A DNA stretch of 9,519 bases from CAZKUN01 sp964555935. Its GTDB lineage: Bacteria; Armatimonadota; Zipacnadia; Zipacnadales; VGFC01. The position numbers were made by a program, and so were the translations under genes. Each line of letters opens with the position of its first letter. Positions within the stretch are counted from its first letter, which is position 1. The DNA lies in contig CAZKUN010000315.1 of NCBI GenBank assembly GCA_964555935.1, forward strand, positions 1-9,519, written 5' to 3'. Below the pieces are notes generated by a model. That model saw only the letters and a program-made list of their open reading frames with translations. It had not been told where the DNA came from and ran no database searches. Shown piece by piece: positions 1-5,581 of the stretch.

Positions 1-36
1 CCTCGCGGGTGGGCTTTCCCACTCGGCGTCACCGGC

Positions 37-64
37 GACTGGCGTGGACGCGTGTCCTACGACG
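37..64 (+). repeat. REP-like palindromic element, degenerate copy
   Basis: This 28-base stretch matches the REP units at 672-699 (same strand) and 611-638 (opposite strand) at 25 of 28 positions by hand alignment. The tail TGTCCTACGACG is fully conserved. The stem is weakened because two stem positions are not compensated. It lies beyond the 3' end of the RAYT gene, so the transposase gene is bracketed by REP copies, the usual RAYT/REP arrangement. A further small stem-loop, GTGGG-CTTT-CCCAC, lies just upstream at 9-22. Confidence 0.65.
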
Positions 65-88
65 GCTGACGCCACGATTCTCCGGGCC

Positions 89-577
89 TCAGACGGGTCC
101 ATCTCCTTTGCCCCACCACGGCCAATCGGTTGCTTCTGCCACGAGACCTCGGACCCGCGGGTTATGCAGAATGTACCCGGCGATCTCCTCGTAGTCCCGG
201 TCGTCCCGAATGATGTGGTCATACGTTTCGTCCTGCCATAGAGGCCCCTTCCGCCCCACTACACGGTTGATCTCGTGCGCCAGCCACCCCTTGATACTGT
301 GCATGATACTTGAGAGCGACCTGGTGCGGTCGCCGTCCGGGCATGGCTTGAGGATCGCGTGTATATGATCGGGCATCACGGTATAGTCATACAACCAGAA
401 CCGTGTCCCATCGAAATGGCGCAGAGCGTCGACCACCATCGTCCCGAGGCGAGTCTCGGTAAGGTCGACCGCCGCCGGACGCCTGAGCGTACATGTCACG
501 AAGTACGTAGCCCCGGGCTCCTCCAAGTGGGGCAGGTGCCTCGAATGTCGCTCGAACCGCCCGGTGAACTCCCTCAC
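89..577 (-). CDS. REP-associated tyrosine transposase (RAYT, IS200/IS605-like Y1 transposase family)
   Basis: A single-domain HUH/Y1 nuclease expected to recognise and cut single-stranded REP hairpins. Numbered from GTG at 577, it shows the beta-strand entry ATYFVTCTL (about 24-32), the HUH metal-binding motif MPDHIHAIL with His71 and His73, and the helix segment LSSIMHSIKGWLAHEIN. The C-terminal block LWQDETYDHIIRDDRDYEEI should carry the nucleophilic tyrosine (probably Tyr119), followed by YILHNP, typical of RAYTs. The resulting 162 aa fits the family. The open frame extends upstream to ATG 643 and TTG 667, but those starts would translate a REP hairpin (611-638). GTG 577 has GGGGAG about 9 nt upstream, so I prefer it; GTG 583 is also possible. 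The gene is intact, single copy in the window, and flanked by REP sequences. It is probably a domesticated, non-self-mobilising transposase, as RAYTs generally are. Confidence 0.9.
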   Translation of the reverse strand: MREFTGRFERHSRHLPHLEEPGATYFVTCTLRRPAAVDLTETRLGTMVVDALRHFDGTRFWLYDYTVMPDHIHAILKPCPDGDRTRSLSSIMHSIKGWLAHEINRVVGRKGPLWQDETYDHIIRDDRDYEEIAGYILHNPRVRGLVAEATDWPWWGKGDGPV

Positions 578-610
578 TGGCACGCTCTCCCCGCCGCGAA
601 CGACACCTGC

Positions 611-638
611 CGTCGTAGGACAGGCGTCCTCGCCTGTC
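611..638 (-). repeat. REP element, left half of an inverted REP pair
   Basis: Exact 28-bp reverse complement of 672-699. Read on the minus strand, the unit has stem arms GACAGGCG and CGCCTGTC around an AGGA loop, followed by the single-stranded-type tail CTACGACG. Together with 672-699 (33-nt spacer) it forms a two-REP cluster (BIME-like). It overlaps the upstream extension of the RAYT reading frame, giving the residues ACPTTA in that frame. Confidence 0.9.
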
Positions 639-671
639 AACATGCCGTCGACCTCAATCGACACCAACGCC

Positions 672-699
672 GACAGGCGAGGACGCCTGTCCTACGACG
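672..699 (+). repeat. REP element, right half of an inverted REP pair
   Basis: Plus-strand copy of the same 28-bp unit: an 8-bp stem (GACAGGCG/CGCCTGTC), a 4-nt loop, and tail CTACGACG. It sits 18 bp beyond the stop codon of the DUF6807 gene (718). RNA made across 699-611 from the minus-strand operon could therefore fold into two small hairpins or one 28-bp hairpin, which might protect or end the message. That role is inference. Confidence 0.9.
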
Positions 700-717
700 A
701 CCCACACCTCGCCCACA

Positions 718-1587
718 CTACCGTTCACACGCCATGAATTCCGACTCCGCGAACCTCGCGTACGCCCCCGTCACGTCGGCTTCATTCGGGCTGCCGTGGT
801 GCGTGTAGAGCCCGTAGCGCAACTCCAGCGGCTCTTGGATCTCCATCTCAGCCTCTCGCGAGAGACACGCGCCCATCCAACCGTCGACCCGGACATGCCA
901 CTCCGGCTCGTGGTTGAAGTTGGACGGATGGCTCATCAGCGCAATCCCGTTCCACTCATCCGAGGCCACGGGGCCCGAGTAGTCGCACCACGCCGCGCGC
1001 TGCCAGAATATCGCATCCTCCCCCGACGCGCCTTCGGAGTTCAGAATCTGCCCGCCACCGTCGGCGACGCAGATGGTCTTCGCCACTCTGACCGCCGGCA
1101 GCCCAAACGGCGTCGGCCCGAGCGTGAGTGGCGCCTCCATAGGGGACAGACGCAGGTGCAGCTCAATCAGCCTCTCGTTGTCGGGAAGATCGGTCACCCG
1201 ATAGGTGCGCTCCTCGTCCACGAGCTTCGTCCCGTCGGGCGCGGTCCAATCGATACCGATCTTCGCAGCGGCGCTGTCGACTCCGTCCTCAAGGGCGAGC
1301 ACGGTCCGGTGGATCTGCTTGCCGTAGTCGGGGCCGTCGGTCCAGAAATCGACCCCGTTAATATCGTGGTGCGCCACCCACACCGAGTAATGGTGCCGGT
1401 GGGTGATCGGGTCGTGCGGATGCCCCATGCGCGTGAGCATCCGCCCCGAAGGTCCAAGCACAGGAAACAGGTACGGTCGCTGCATGTCCCAACCCGAGTT
1501 GTGCCGCGCGATCTCGGTGTCGTCGATCCGAAACGACACGGCCTCGCTCTGCATCGGGATAGCCTGGACTTTCGGGAAGACGTCCAT
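718..1587 (-). CDS. DUF6807 family protein (Pfam 'PmoA' family, PF14100-like)
   Basis: 289 aa, soluble, with no signal peptide or membrane segment visible. Family signatures are present: RPYLFPVLGPSGRMLTR (about 37-53), then GHPHDPITHRHHYSVWVAHH followed by DINGVDFW, corresponding to the family's DHPHHRxLWFxHGDVNGVDFW block. Near the C-terminus are SHPSNFNHEPEWHVRVDGW and LRYGLYTHHG. The family is widespread in Verrucomicrobiota, Planctomycetota, Armatimonadota and Bacteroidota, often near sugar-related oxidoreductases. The label 'methane oxygenase PmoA' is a database legacy and I see no reason to infer methane oxidation. The fold is thought to be galactose-mutarotase-like; the substrate is unknown. 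Its ATG directly follows the TGA of the ATPase gene, and GAGGA inside that gene's 3' end serves as ribosome binding site, so the two are probably translationally coupled. The functional link to a pilus or secretion ATPase is unexplained. Confidence 0.88.
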   Translation of the reverse strand: MDVFPKVQAIPMQSEAVSFRIDDTEIARHNSGWDMQRPYLFPVLGPSGRMLTRMGHPHDPITHRHHYSVWVAHHDINGVDFWTDGPDYGKQIHRTVLALEDGVDSAAAKIGIDWTAPDGTKLVDEERTYRVTDLPDNERLIELHLRLSPMEAPLTLGPTPFGLPAVRVAKTICVADGGGQILNSEGASGEDAIFWQRAAWCDYSGPVASDEWNGIALMSHPSNFNHEPEWHVRVDGWMGACLSREAEMEIQEPLELRYGLYTHHGSPNEADVTGAYARFAESEFMACER

Positions 1588-3381
1588 TCAGTCTTCCTCG
1601 CCCGCCAGCATCACGCGGATGACTTCGCTCGCGCTGGTCATCCCGGCGTTGACCTTGCTCAGCCCATCAAACCGCAGCGTCTTCATCCCGCTCCCGATGG
1701 CCGCGCGCCTCAGTTCCGCGGAGTTGACCTCTTGCACGATGCCGTCGCGCACCTCGTTTGTCATGGCCATCATCTCGTACAACCCAATCCGGCCGTAGTG
1801 CCCCGAGTTGCGGCACTGCTCGCAGCCTCGGCCCCGATGGAATCGAATGCGCTGGGCCTGTTCGGGTTTGATGCGGAGCCCCTCAAGCTCTTGCTCGCTC
1901 GGCTCGTACTGCTCCTTGCAGCGCGGACAGATCTTCCGCACGAGCCGCTGGGCCAGCACGCCGATCACGCACGAGGCGATCAAGTACGGCTGGATCCCCA
2001 TGTCGATCAGGCGAGTCGCCGCCGAGGGTGCGTCATTTGTGTGAAGCGTGGAGAGCACCAAGTGACCCGTCAGCGCCGCCCGGAAGGCCATTTCGGCTGT
2101 CTCGTGGTCGCGGATCTCACCGACGAGGATGATGTCAGGGTCCTGCCTGAGGATGTGGCGCAGGCACCGCGAGAAGTCGAGTTCGATGCGCGGGAGCACC
2201 TGCGTCTGGTTGACCCCCTCTACCTCATACTCGATGGGGTCCTCGACGGTGGTGATGTTGAGAGTGTCGTCCTTGATCTTATGGAGCGAGGCGTACAGAG
2301 TCGTCGACTTGCCCGACCCCGTCGGCCCCGTAACGAGGATCATCCCCTGCTTGGTGTGCAGCAGTTCCTCATAGCCCTTCATCGTATCGGGCAGCAGGCC
2401 GAGCTGGGACATCGACACCAACGCCGCGCTCTTATCGAGCAACCGCAGCACGACCTTCTCACCCCAGTAGGTGGGGAGCGTGCTGACACGCAGGTCGATC
2501 GGTCGATCGTCAACGATCGTCGCGAAGCGTCCGTCCTGAGGCATGCGCGTCTCGGAGATATCCATGCCCGAGAGGATCTTCAGGCGCGAGACAACCGTCC
2601 GATGCAAGTCGATCGGCAGCTCCGTGATCGACTGGAGCAGGCCATCAACTCGAAACCGAATCACGAAGGTGTCCGCGTGGGCCTCTATATGGATGTCAGA
2701 CGCCCGTTGGCTGGCGGCGTCGCGGATCATGCGCTCCACAACGCGGATGACAGGCGCCTCATCAAGCGTCGCCGCGATGTCGTCGCCGACATCCATCAGC
2801 GAGTCGCTGCCCGAGACGCTCATCCCGAGATCCTGCGTCACCGTCTTGGTCTGCGCCACAGTGGCGCTGGCTTGGGTGGAGTAGAACTGCTCGATCGCCG
2901 CGATCAGCTCTTCCTCGGCGATCTGAACCGTCTCCACGCGCCGGCCCGTGCGTTTGCGGATTTCATCAATGGCGAAAACATTGTCCGGGTCAGCCATCGC
3001 CACGACAATCCGATCCTCGCTGACGCCGATCGGCAGAATGCAGTACTCATCGGCCACGTTTCGCGGCACCTCACGAAGCGCCTCGGGGTCCACCTGGTAG
3101 TCGTCGAGGCTTGCCATGCCGGCGAGCGCCGCCTCATCGGGCGCCATCTGCGCGACGCTGGCGGACTGATCCAACACTCCCGCGCTCTCTTGCGGGGCTT
3201 CGGCCGCCGCTCGTGCCAGGTCTTGCGCCGAGCACGCGCCGCTTCGCAGCAGCGCCTGCACGAGGGTCATGTTGGACGTGCGCGACGCCTCCAGCGCCTC
3301 CTCCATCTCGTCTGCGCTTATGATCCCCTGCCGTAGCAAGCTATCAGCAATTGCCTGATCGCGATCCGGGTCGCCAGCCAT
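1588..3381 (-). CDS. GspE/PilB-family type IV pilus or type II secretion assembly ATPase
   Basis: A cytoplasmic hexameric ATPase that powers pilin or pseudopilin assembly. Numbered from ATG 3381 (597 aa), the N-terminal part (about 10-165) resembles T2SSE_N/MshEN: LLRQGIISADEMEEAL, then VPRNVADEYCILPI and VAMADPDNVFAIDEI. The catalytic core has Walker A GPTGSGKSTT with Lys358, Asp-box region TTVEDPIEYEVEGVNQ, Walker B-like IILVGEIRD with Glu422, and His-box LSTLHTNDA. The zinc-binding tetracysteine is present (CPRC at 485-488, CEQC at 520-523), which marks the GspE/PilB group rather than the PilT retraction group. Length is normal. I chose ATG 3381 over GTG 3399 because GGAGGTG lies 9 nt upstream of the ATG and would be inside the longer form. 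MshEN domains in relatives bind cyclic di-GMP; I did not verify the binding motif here. It leads a minus-strand operon with the DUF6807 gene. PilB versus GspE cannot be settled without pilin neighbours. Confidence 0.95.
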   Translation of the reverse strand: MAGDPDRDQAIADSLLRQGIISADEMEEALEASRTSNMTLVQALLRSGACSAQDLARAAAEAPQESAGVLDQSASVAQMAPDEAALAGMASLDDYQVDPEALREVPRNVADEYCILPIGVSEDRIVVAMADPDNVFAIDEIRKRTGRRVETVQIAEEELIAAIEQFYSTQASATVAQTKTVTQDLGMSVSGSDSLMDVGDDIAATLDEAPVIRVVERMIRDAASQRASDIHIEAHADTFVIRFRVDGLLQSITELPIDLHRTVVSRLKILSGMDISETRMPQDGRFATIVDDRPIDLRVSTLPTYWGEKVVLRLLDKSAALVSMSQLGLLPDTMKGYEELLHTKQGMILVTGPTGSGKSTTLYASLHKIKDDTLNITTVEDPIEYEVEGVNQTQVLPRIELDFSRCLRHILRQDPDIILVGEIRDHETAEMAFRAALTGHLVLSTLHTNDAPSAATRLIDMGIQPYLIASCVIGVLAQRLVRKICPRCKEQYEPSEQELEGLRIKPEQAQRIRFHRGRGCEQCRNSGHYGRIGLYEMMAMTNEVRDGIVQEVNSAELRRAAIGSGMKTLRFDGLSKVNAGMTSASEVIRVMLAGEED

Positions 3382-3408
3382 TCTGGTCTTCACCTCCACG
3401 CGGTTTCG

Positions 3409-3434
3409 TCACCAAAGCCCCTCACCAAAGCGGC
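3409..3434. repeat. Tandem 13-bp direct repeat upstream of the ATPase gene
   Basis: TCACCAAAGC occurs at 3409-3418 and again at 3422-3431, a 13-bp period with 11 of 13 positions identical. It lies 28-53 bp before the ATPase ATG, in its 5' leader on the minus strand, and could be an operator or chance. I see no convincing sigma70 promoter on the minus strand of this intergenic region. Confidence 0.35.
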
Positions 3435-3502
3435 ATCACGCGCGAGCCGCGCGGGGGGCAACGCCCCTTGGTTCCACGCGTCCGAGCGGCCCTCCTCTCA
3501 CG

Positions 3503-3532
3503 TTGACACTCCGGCTCGCGCTCTGCTATCAT
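3503..3532 (+). promoter_or_regulatory. Predicted sigma70-type promoter for the TPR / GspF-like operon
   Basis: TTGACA at 3503-3508 (6/6 to the -35 consensus) and TATCAT at 3527-3532 (5/6 to the -10) are separated by 18 bp in otherwise GC-rich sequence. The start site would be near 3539, leaving a leader of about 80 nt before ATG 3619. The leader contains GGGAAGGGA (3605-3613) as ribosome binding site. Confidence 0.7.
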
Positions 3533-3618
3533 GGCTCCGCGTTAGGCCCCGAGCCACCCGCCGCGGTCCGGCCCCTTGGGGCTTCTCCTTGCGCCGCACA
3601 TATAGGGAAGGGATTACC

Positions 3619-4134
3619 ATGTGGCCCTTCGGCAAGTCAGGCACCCCGTTTCGCGGGGCCATCATGCGCAAATCGCAGGCTTTGGCCCGTAAGGGCAAGC
3701 TCGACGAGGCAGCCGAGCTGCTGAAGCCGTTCTGCGATGAGCACCCCGATGATTACGCGGCGCATCTCAATCTCGGCGCCATCTACTATTCCGACGGGAA
3801 GCACACCCCCGCCATTGAGCAGTTTGAGCTAGCCCTCGAGGTCAAACCCGACAGCCCAACCGCCTGGCTGAACATCGGCGCGACCCGCAATGCCCTCGGG
3901 CATGTCGACGAGGCCATTGAGGCGCTGCAGAAGGCTCTGCAGTTAGACGAGCGGCATCGCGACGTCCACTACAACCTGGCGATCGCCCAACAGAAGAACG
4001 GCCGGCCGCTGGCGGCCATGGCGGAACTGGAAATGGAGATCGCGCTGCACCCCGACCACAAGCAGGCCCGCGCCCTCGTGGCGACGCTGAGGGCCGTCTT
4101 ACTGGCCCAGCAAGACACCGAGAAACAGCCATAG
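3619..4134 (+). CDS. Tetratricopeptide repeat (TPR) protein
   Basis: 171 aa, cytoplasmic, with no signal peptide. After a short basic N-terminus (MWPFGKSGTPFRG) come about four consecutive TPR units: ALARKGKLDEAAELLKPFCDEHPDD, AAHLNLGAIYYSDGKHTPAI and following, TAWLNIGATRNALGHVDEAI and following, and DVHYNLAIAQQKNGRPLAAM and following. The canonical small/large pattern (W/L-G-Y/A-A-P) is visible in each. TPR arrays bind other proteins; the partner here is not shown. The gene lies 32 bp upstream of the GspF-like gene, so the two are probably co-transcribed, and it may be an assembly adaptor as PilF/PilW-type TPR proteins are in pilus systems, although it lacks their lipoprotein signal. ATG 3619 is preferred over the in-frame TTG 3589 because a strong GGGAAGGGA sits 5 nt upstream. 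Confidence 0.9.
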   Translation: MWPFGKSGTPFRGAIMRKSQALARKGKLDEAAELLKPFCDEHPDDYAAHLNLGAIYYSDGKHTPAIEQFELALEVKPDSPTAWLNIGATRNALGHVDEAIEALQKALQLDERHRDVHYNLAIAQQKNGRPLAAMAELEMEIALHPDHKQARALVATLRAVLLAQQDTEKQP

Positions 4135-4166
4135 GCTCTCGACACCCAGGACCTGGAGACCCCCAC

Positions 4167-4739
4167 ATGTCCGAGACCGAATCCACCGTCGACAATGCCG
4201 AGATTGCAGCCTTATGTAGGCAGTGCTCGTCGCTGATCCATGCCGAGGTCAATATCCTCGAGATCCTCGAAGCCCTCCGCGCGCAAACAGGCAACGAGTA
4301 CCTCCGCGAGGTCATCGACTCCGTCCGCGAGGACCTCGAAATGGGCCGGACGCTCGCGACGGGCTTCAGTCGCTACCCCAAGACTTTCAGCCCGTTCTTC
4401 ATCTCGATGGTCCGCCAAGGCGAGTTGGAGGGCGAGCTGGACCGCATGTTCGCCGAGCTGGCGACCCATTACGAAAGCCGCATGGAAGCCTCCGTCGATG
4501 CCTCGCGGCTGCGGGGCGACGGCGGAGCCTTCGATATCGAAAGCGCCGCATCGCTCTTCCGCTGGATCCTGACATGGATCGCCGCGCTGTTTGGCGCATG
4601 TGCCATCGGCGTGGGGGCGCTGGTGTACGCCGATTACATCGAAGCGCTACCGGGCTCGCTGCTTGGGAACGCGTGCATCCTGGTCGGCGTGATCGTGCTG
4701 ATGGGAGTCCTGCTACTCGCCCGCGGCAAACGCGGATGA
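4167..4739 (+). CDS. Single-domain GspF/PilC-like (T2SSF) inner-membrane protein, half-sized
   Basis: 190 aa. Residues about 12-108 match one T2SSF helical domain: LCRQCSSLIHAEVNILEILEAL, EMGRTLATGFSRYPKTFSPF, ISMVRQGELEGELDRMF, ELATHYESRMEA. In the canonical protein these correspond to the RQLATLLxAG, GxSLSxAL and MxxxGExSGxLxxxL blocks. Two hydrophobic membrane segments follow (about 131-158 and 164-187), and the chain ends in RGKRG. Standard GspF/PilC has two such domains and three membrane helices in about 400 aa, so this protein has one domain only. The reading frame stops cleanly at a stem-loop, with no second domain downstream in any frame, so this does not look like a recent frameshift. 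The role is inferred to be platform or regulator for the ATPase encoded divergently at 1588-3381. RBS CTGGAG lies 8 nt before the ATG. Confidence 0.82.
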   Translation: MSETESTVDNAEIAALCRQCSSLIHAEVNILEILEALRAQTGNEYLREVIDSVREDLEMGRTLATGFSRYPKTFSPFFISMVRQGELEGELDRMFAELATHYESRMEASVDASRLRGDGGAFDIESAASLFRWILTWIAALFGACAIGVGALVYADYIEALPGSLLGNACILVGVIVLMGVLLLARGKRG

Positions 4740-4764
4740 CCCCGGTGGCGGGGTGACCGGGGTC
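4738..4764 (+). terminator. Stem-loop at the end of the GspF-like gene, probable terminator
   Basis: GACCCCGGT at 4738-4746 and its exact reverse complement ACCGGGGTC at 4756-4764 form a 9-bp GC-rich stem with a 9-nt loop. The stem begins inside the TGA stop codon. The downstream tract is TGTTCTCCCCCCC, pyrimidine-rich but poor in T, so it may be an imperfect intrinsic or Rho-assisted terminator. Confidence 0.5.
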
Positions 4765-4929
4765 TGTTCTCCCCCCCATCACCCCACATAACCCCACCCT
4801 TCACCACAGGAGGTTCTGACGAGCCAGGCCAAGCCCTCTCCCATACCCACAGACCCGTCGTAGGCCCTCCCAAGGGTCCTGTTGTCAGATTCGCCCCATG
4901 CCCCGCTCAACAGCCAAACCAGCGGGCTT

Positions 4930-4943
4930 CGAACAAGTGTTCT
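4930..4943. promoter_or_regulatory. LexA/SOS-box-like palindrome upstream of mraZ
   Basis: CGAACAAGTGTTCT contains GAACA-AG-TGTTC, a perfect palindrome fitting the GAAC-N4-GTTC core of Gram-positive-type LexA (DinR) boxes. It lies about 65 bp upstream of the mraZ -35 element, at the edge of the AT-rich patch. Whether this organism's LexA reads this motif is unknown. An exact 8-base match is expected roughly 0.14 times in a window this size, so chance is not excluded. Confidence 0.4.
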
Positions 4944-4946
4944 ATG

Positions 4947-5030
4947 TTTGTGGGAAAAAAGTATATGCCGAGACCAAATTAACTATATATTTGTGGTAGA
5001 AGGGTATTGACAGCGCCCAACCAAGTGGTA
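4947..5030 (+). promoter_or_regulatory. Candidate MraZ-type direct repeats (GTGG boxes)
   Basis: Three related 9-mers lie on the plus strand: TTTGTGGGA at 4947-4955, TTTGTGGTA at 4990-4998 and CAAGTGGTA at 5022-5030. Spacing is 43 and 32 bp, close to four and three helical turns. MraZ proteins are known to bind tandem TGGG- or GTGG-containing repeats ahead of their own genes, but usually at shorter regular spacing, so this is only a candidate autoregulatory site. Confidence 0.35.
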
Positions 5031-5034
5031 TACT
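5007..5034 (+). promoter_or_regulatory. Predicted sigma70-type promoter of the dcw cluster (mraZ promoter)
   Basis: TTGACA at 5007-5012 (6/6) and TATACT at 5029-5034 (5/6) with a 16-bp spacer. The start site would be near 5041, giving a 30-nt leader with GGGAG at 5058-5062 before the mraZ start. The last GTGG box (5022-5030) overlaps the spacer and -10, as expected for a repressor site. Confidence 0.75.
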
Positions 5035-5071
5035 GCTGTGTAGCTAGCACCGTCATCGGGAGTGATTGGGC

Positions 5072-5581
5072 TTGGCACATTTAGATCACGAAGGGTCATC
5101 AGTCAAGTTGCTCGACGAGAAAGACCGAGTCGGTCTGGTCTCGGAGCACGCCCGCGTTCTGACCCAGGAAGTCGTCCTCTGCCCGGGTCCCTCCCGCTAT
5201 ATCGAGTTGAGAGACCTACATACGTGGGAAGCCTACAAGGCGCTGCTGAAGGCCAAAGCCGCCAAGGGCTCGCGGAGACACCGACAGCTCGTGCGCCACA
5301 TCATCGGTGACTCCCGCCACGTGAAGGTCGATGGCCAGAACCGGGTGCGTCTCGGTTCTGAGCTGGTCGACTGGGCCGACATCAGCCCGCATAAAGCCGA
5401 CGAAGATCGCCCCGTGAAGGTCATCGGCGTTGGCGATCACATCGAGATCTGGAGCCAGCCCTACTACAAATCGTACCGCAAGGAACTGGAAGGCGATTTC
5501 GAGGAAACGTTCGACGAACTGATGATGGACGACGTGCCTGTCGACTCGGCGGAAGAGGCGCCGGAAAGCGATGGCATCTGA
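5072..5581 (+). CDS. mraZ: MraZ family transcriptional regulator, divergent
   Basis: MraZ is a DNA-binding regulator built from two AbrB/SpoVT-like halves that controls the dcw cluster. Here 169 aa from TTG 5072. The first half has VKLLDEKDRVGLV (about 11-23), the middle has IELRDLHTWEAY and RHRQLVRHIIGDSRHVKVD, and the second half has DGQNRVRLG (about 87-95) followed by VKVIGVGDHIEIWSQPYY, matching the family's VIGVGNRFEIWDxxxW block. The family's DxKGRxxxP signature is altered in both halves (D-E-K-D-R and D-G-Q-N-R, without the proline), so DNA binding may differ. The C-terminus has an acidic tail. TTG 5072 is preferred over TTG 5066 because GGGAG is 9 nt upstream. It overlaps rsmH by 11 bp. 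Position directly before rsmH-ftsL-ftsI-murE strongly supports the call. Confidence 0.88.
   Translation: MAHLDHEGSSVKLLDEKDRVGLVSEHARVLTQEVVLCPGPSRYIELRDLHTWEAYKALLKAKAAKGSRRHRQLVRHIIGDSRHVKVDGQNRVRLGSELVDWADISPHKADEDRPVKVIGVGDHIEIWSQPYYKSYRKELEGDFEETFDELMMDDVPVDSAEEAPESDGI

Larger units (their letters stand above)
4765..5071. other. Intergenic region before the dcw cluster
   Basis: 307 bp with no credible gene. The first part (4765-4900) is C-rich and contains CGTCGTAGG at 4856-4864, identical to the outer tail of the REP units in minus orientation but without a good stem, so possibly a REP remnant. The second part (about 4940-5040) is markedly more AT-rich than the rest of the window and holds the palindrome, GTGG boxes and promoter listed separately. 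Confidence 0.6.

Noticed and set aside
796..3336. 846-codon open frame on the plus strand opposite the ATPase and DUF6807 genes
   Set aside because: It is antisense to two clear protein families. Its translation is rich in Arg, His, Leu and Pro with no recognisable domain, as expected from the complement of GC-rich coding sequence.
4808..4813. Perfect AGGAGG Shine-Dalgarno-like sequence downstream of the GspF-like gene
   Set aside because: No ATG, GTG or TTG at workable distance opens a meaningful frame, so it is treated as chance in a purine/pyrimidine-biased stretch.
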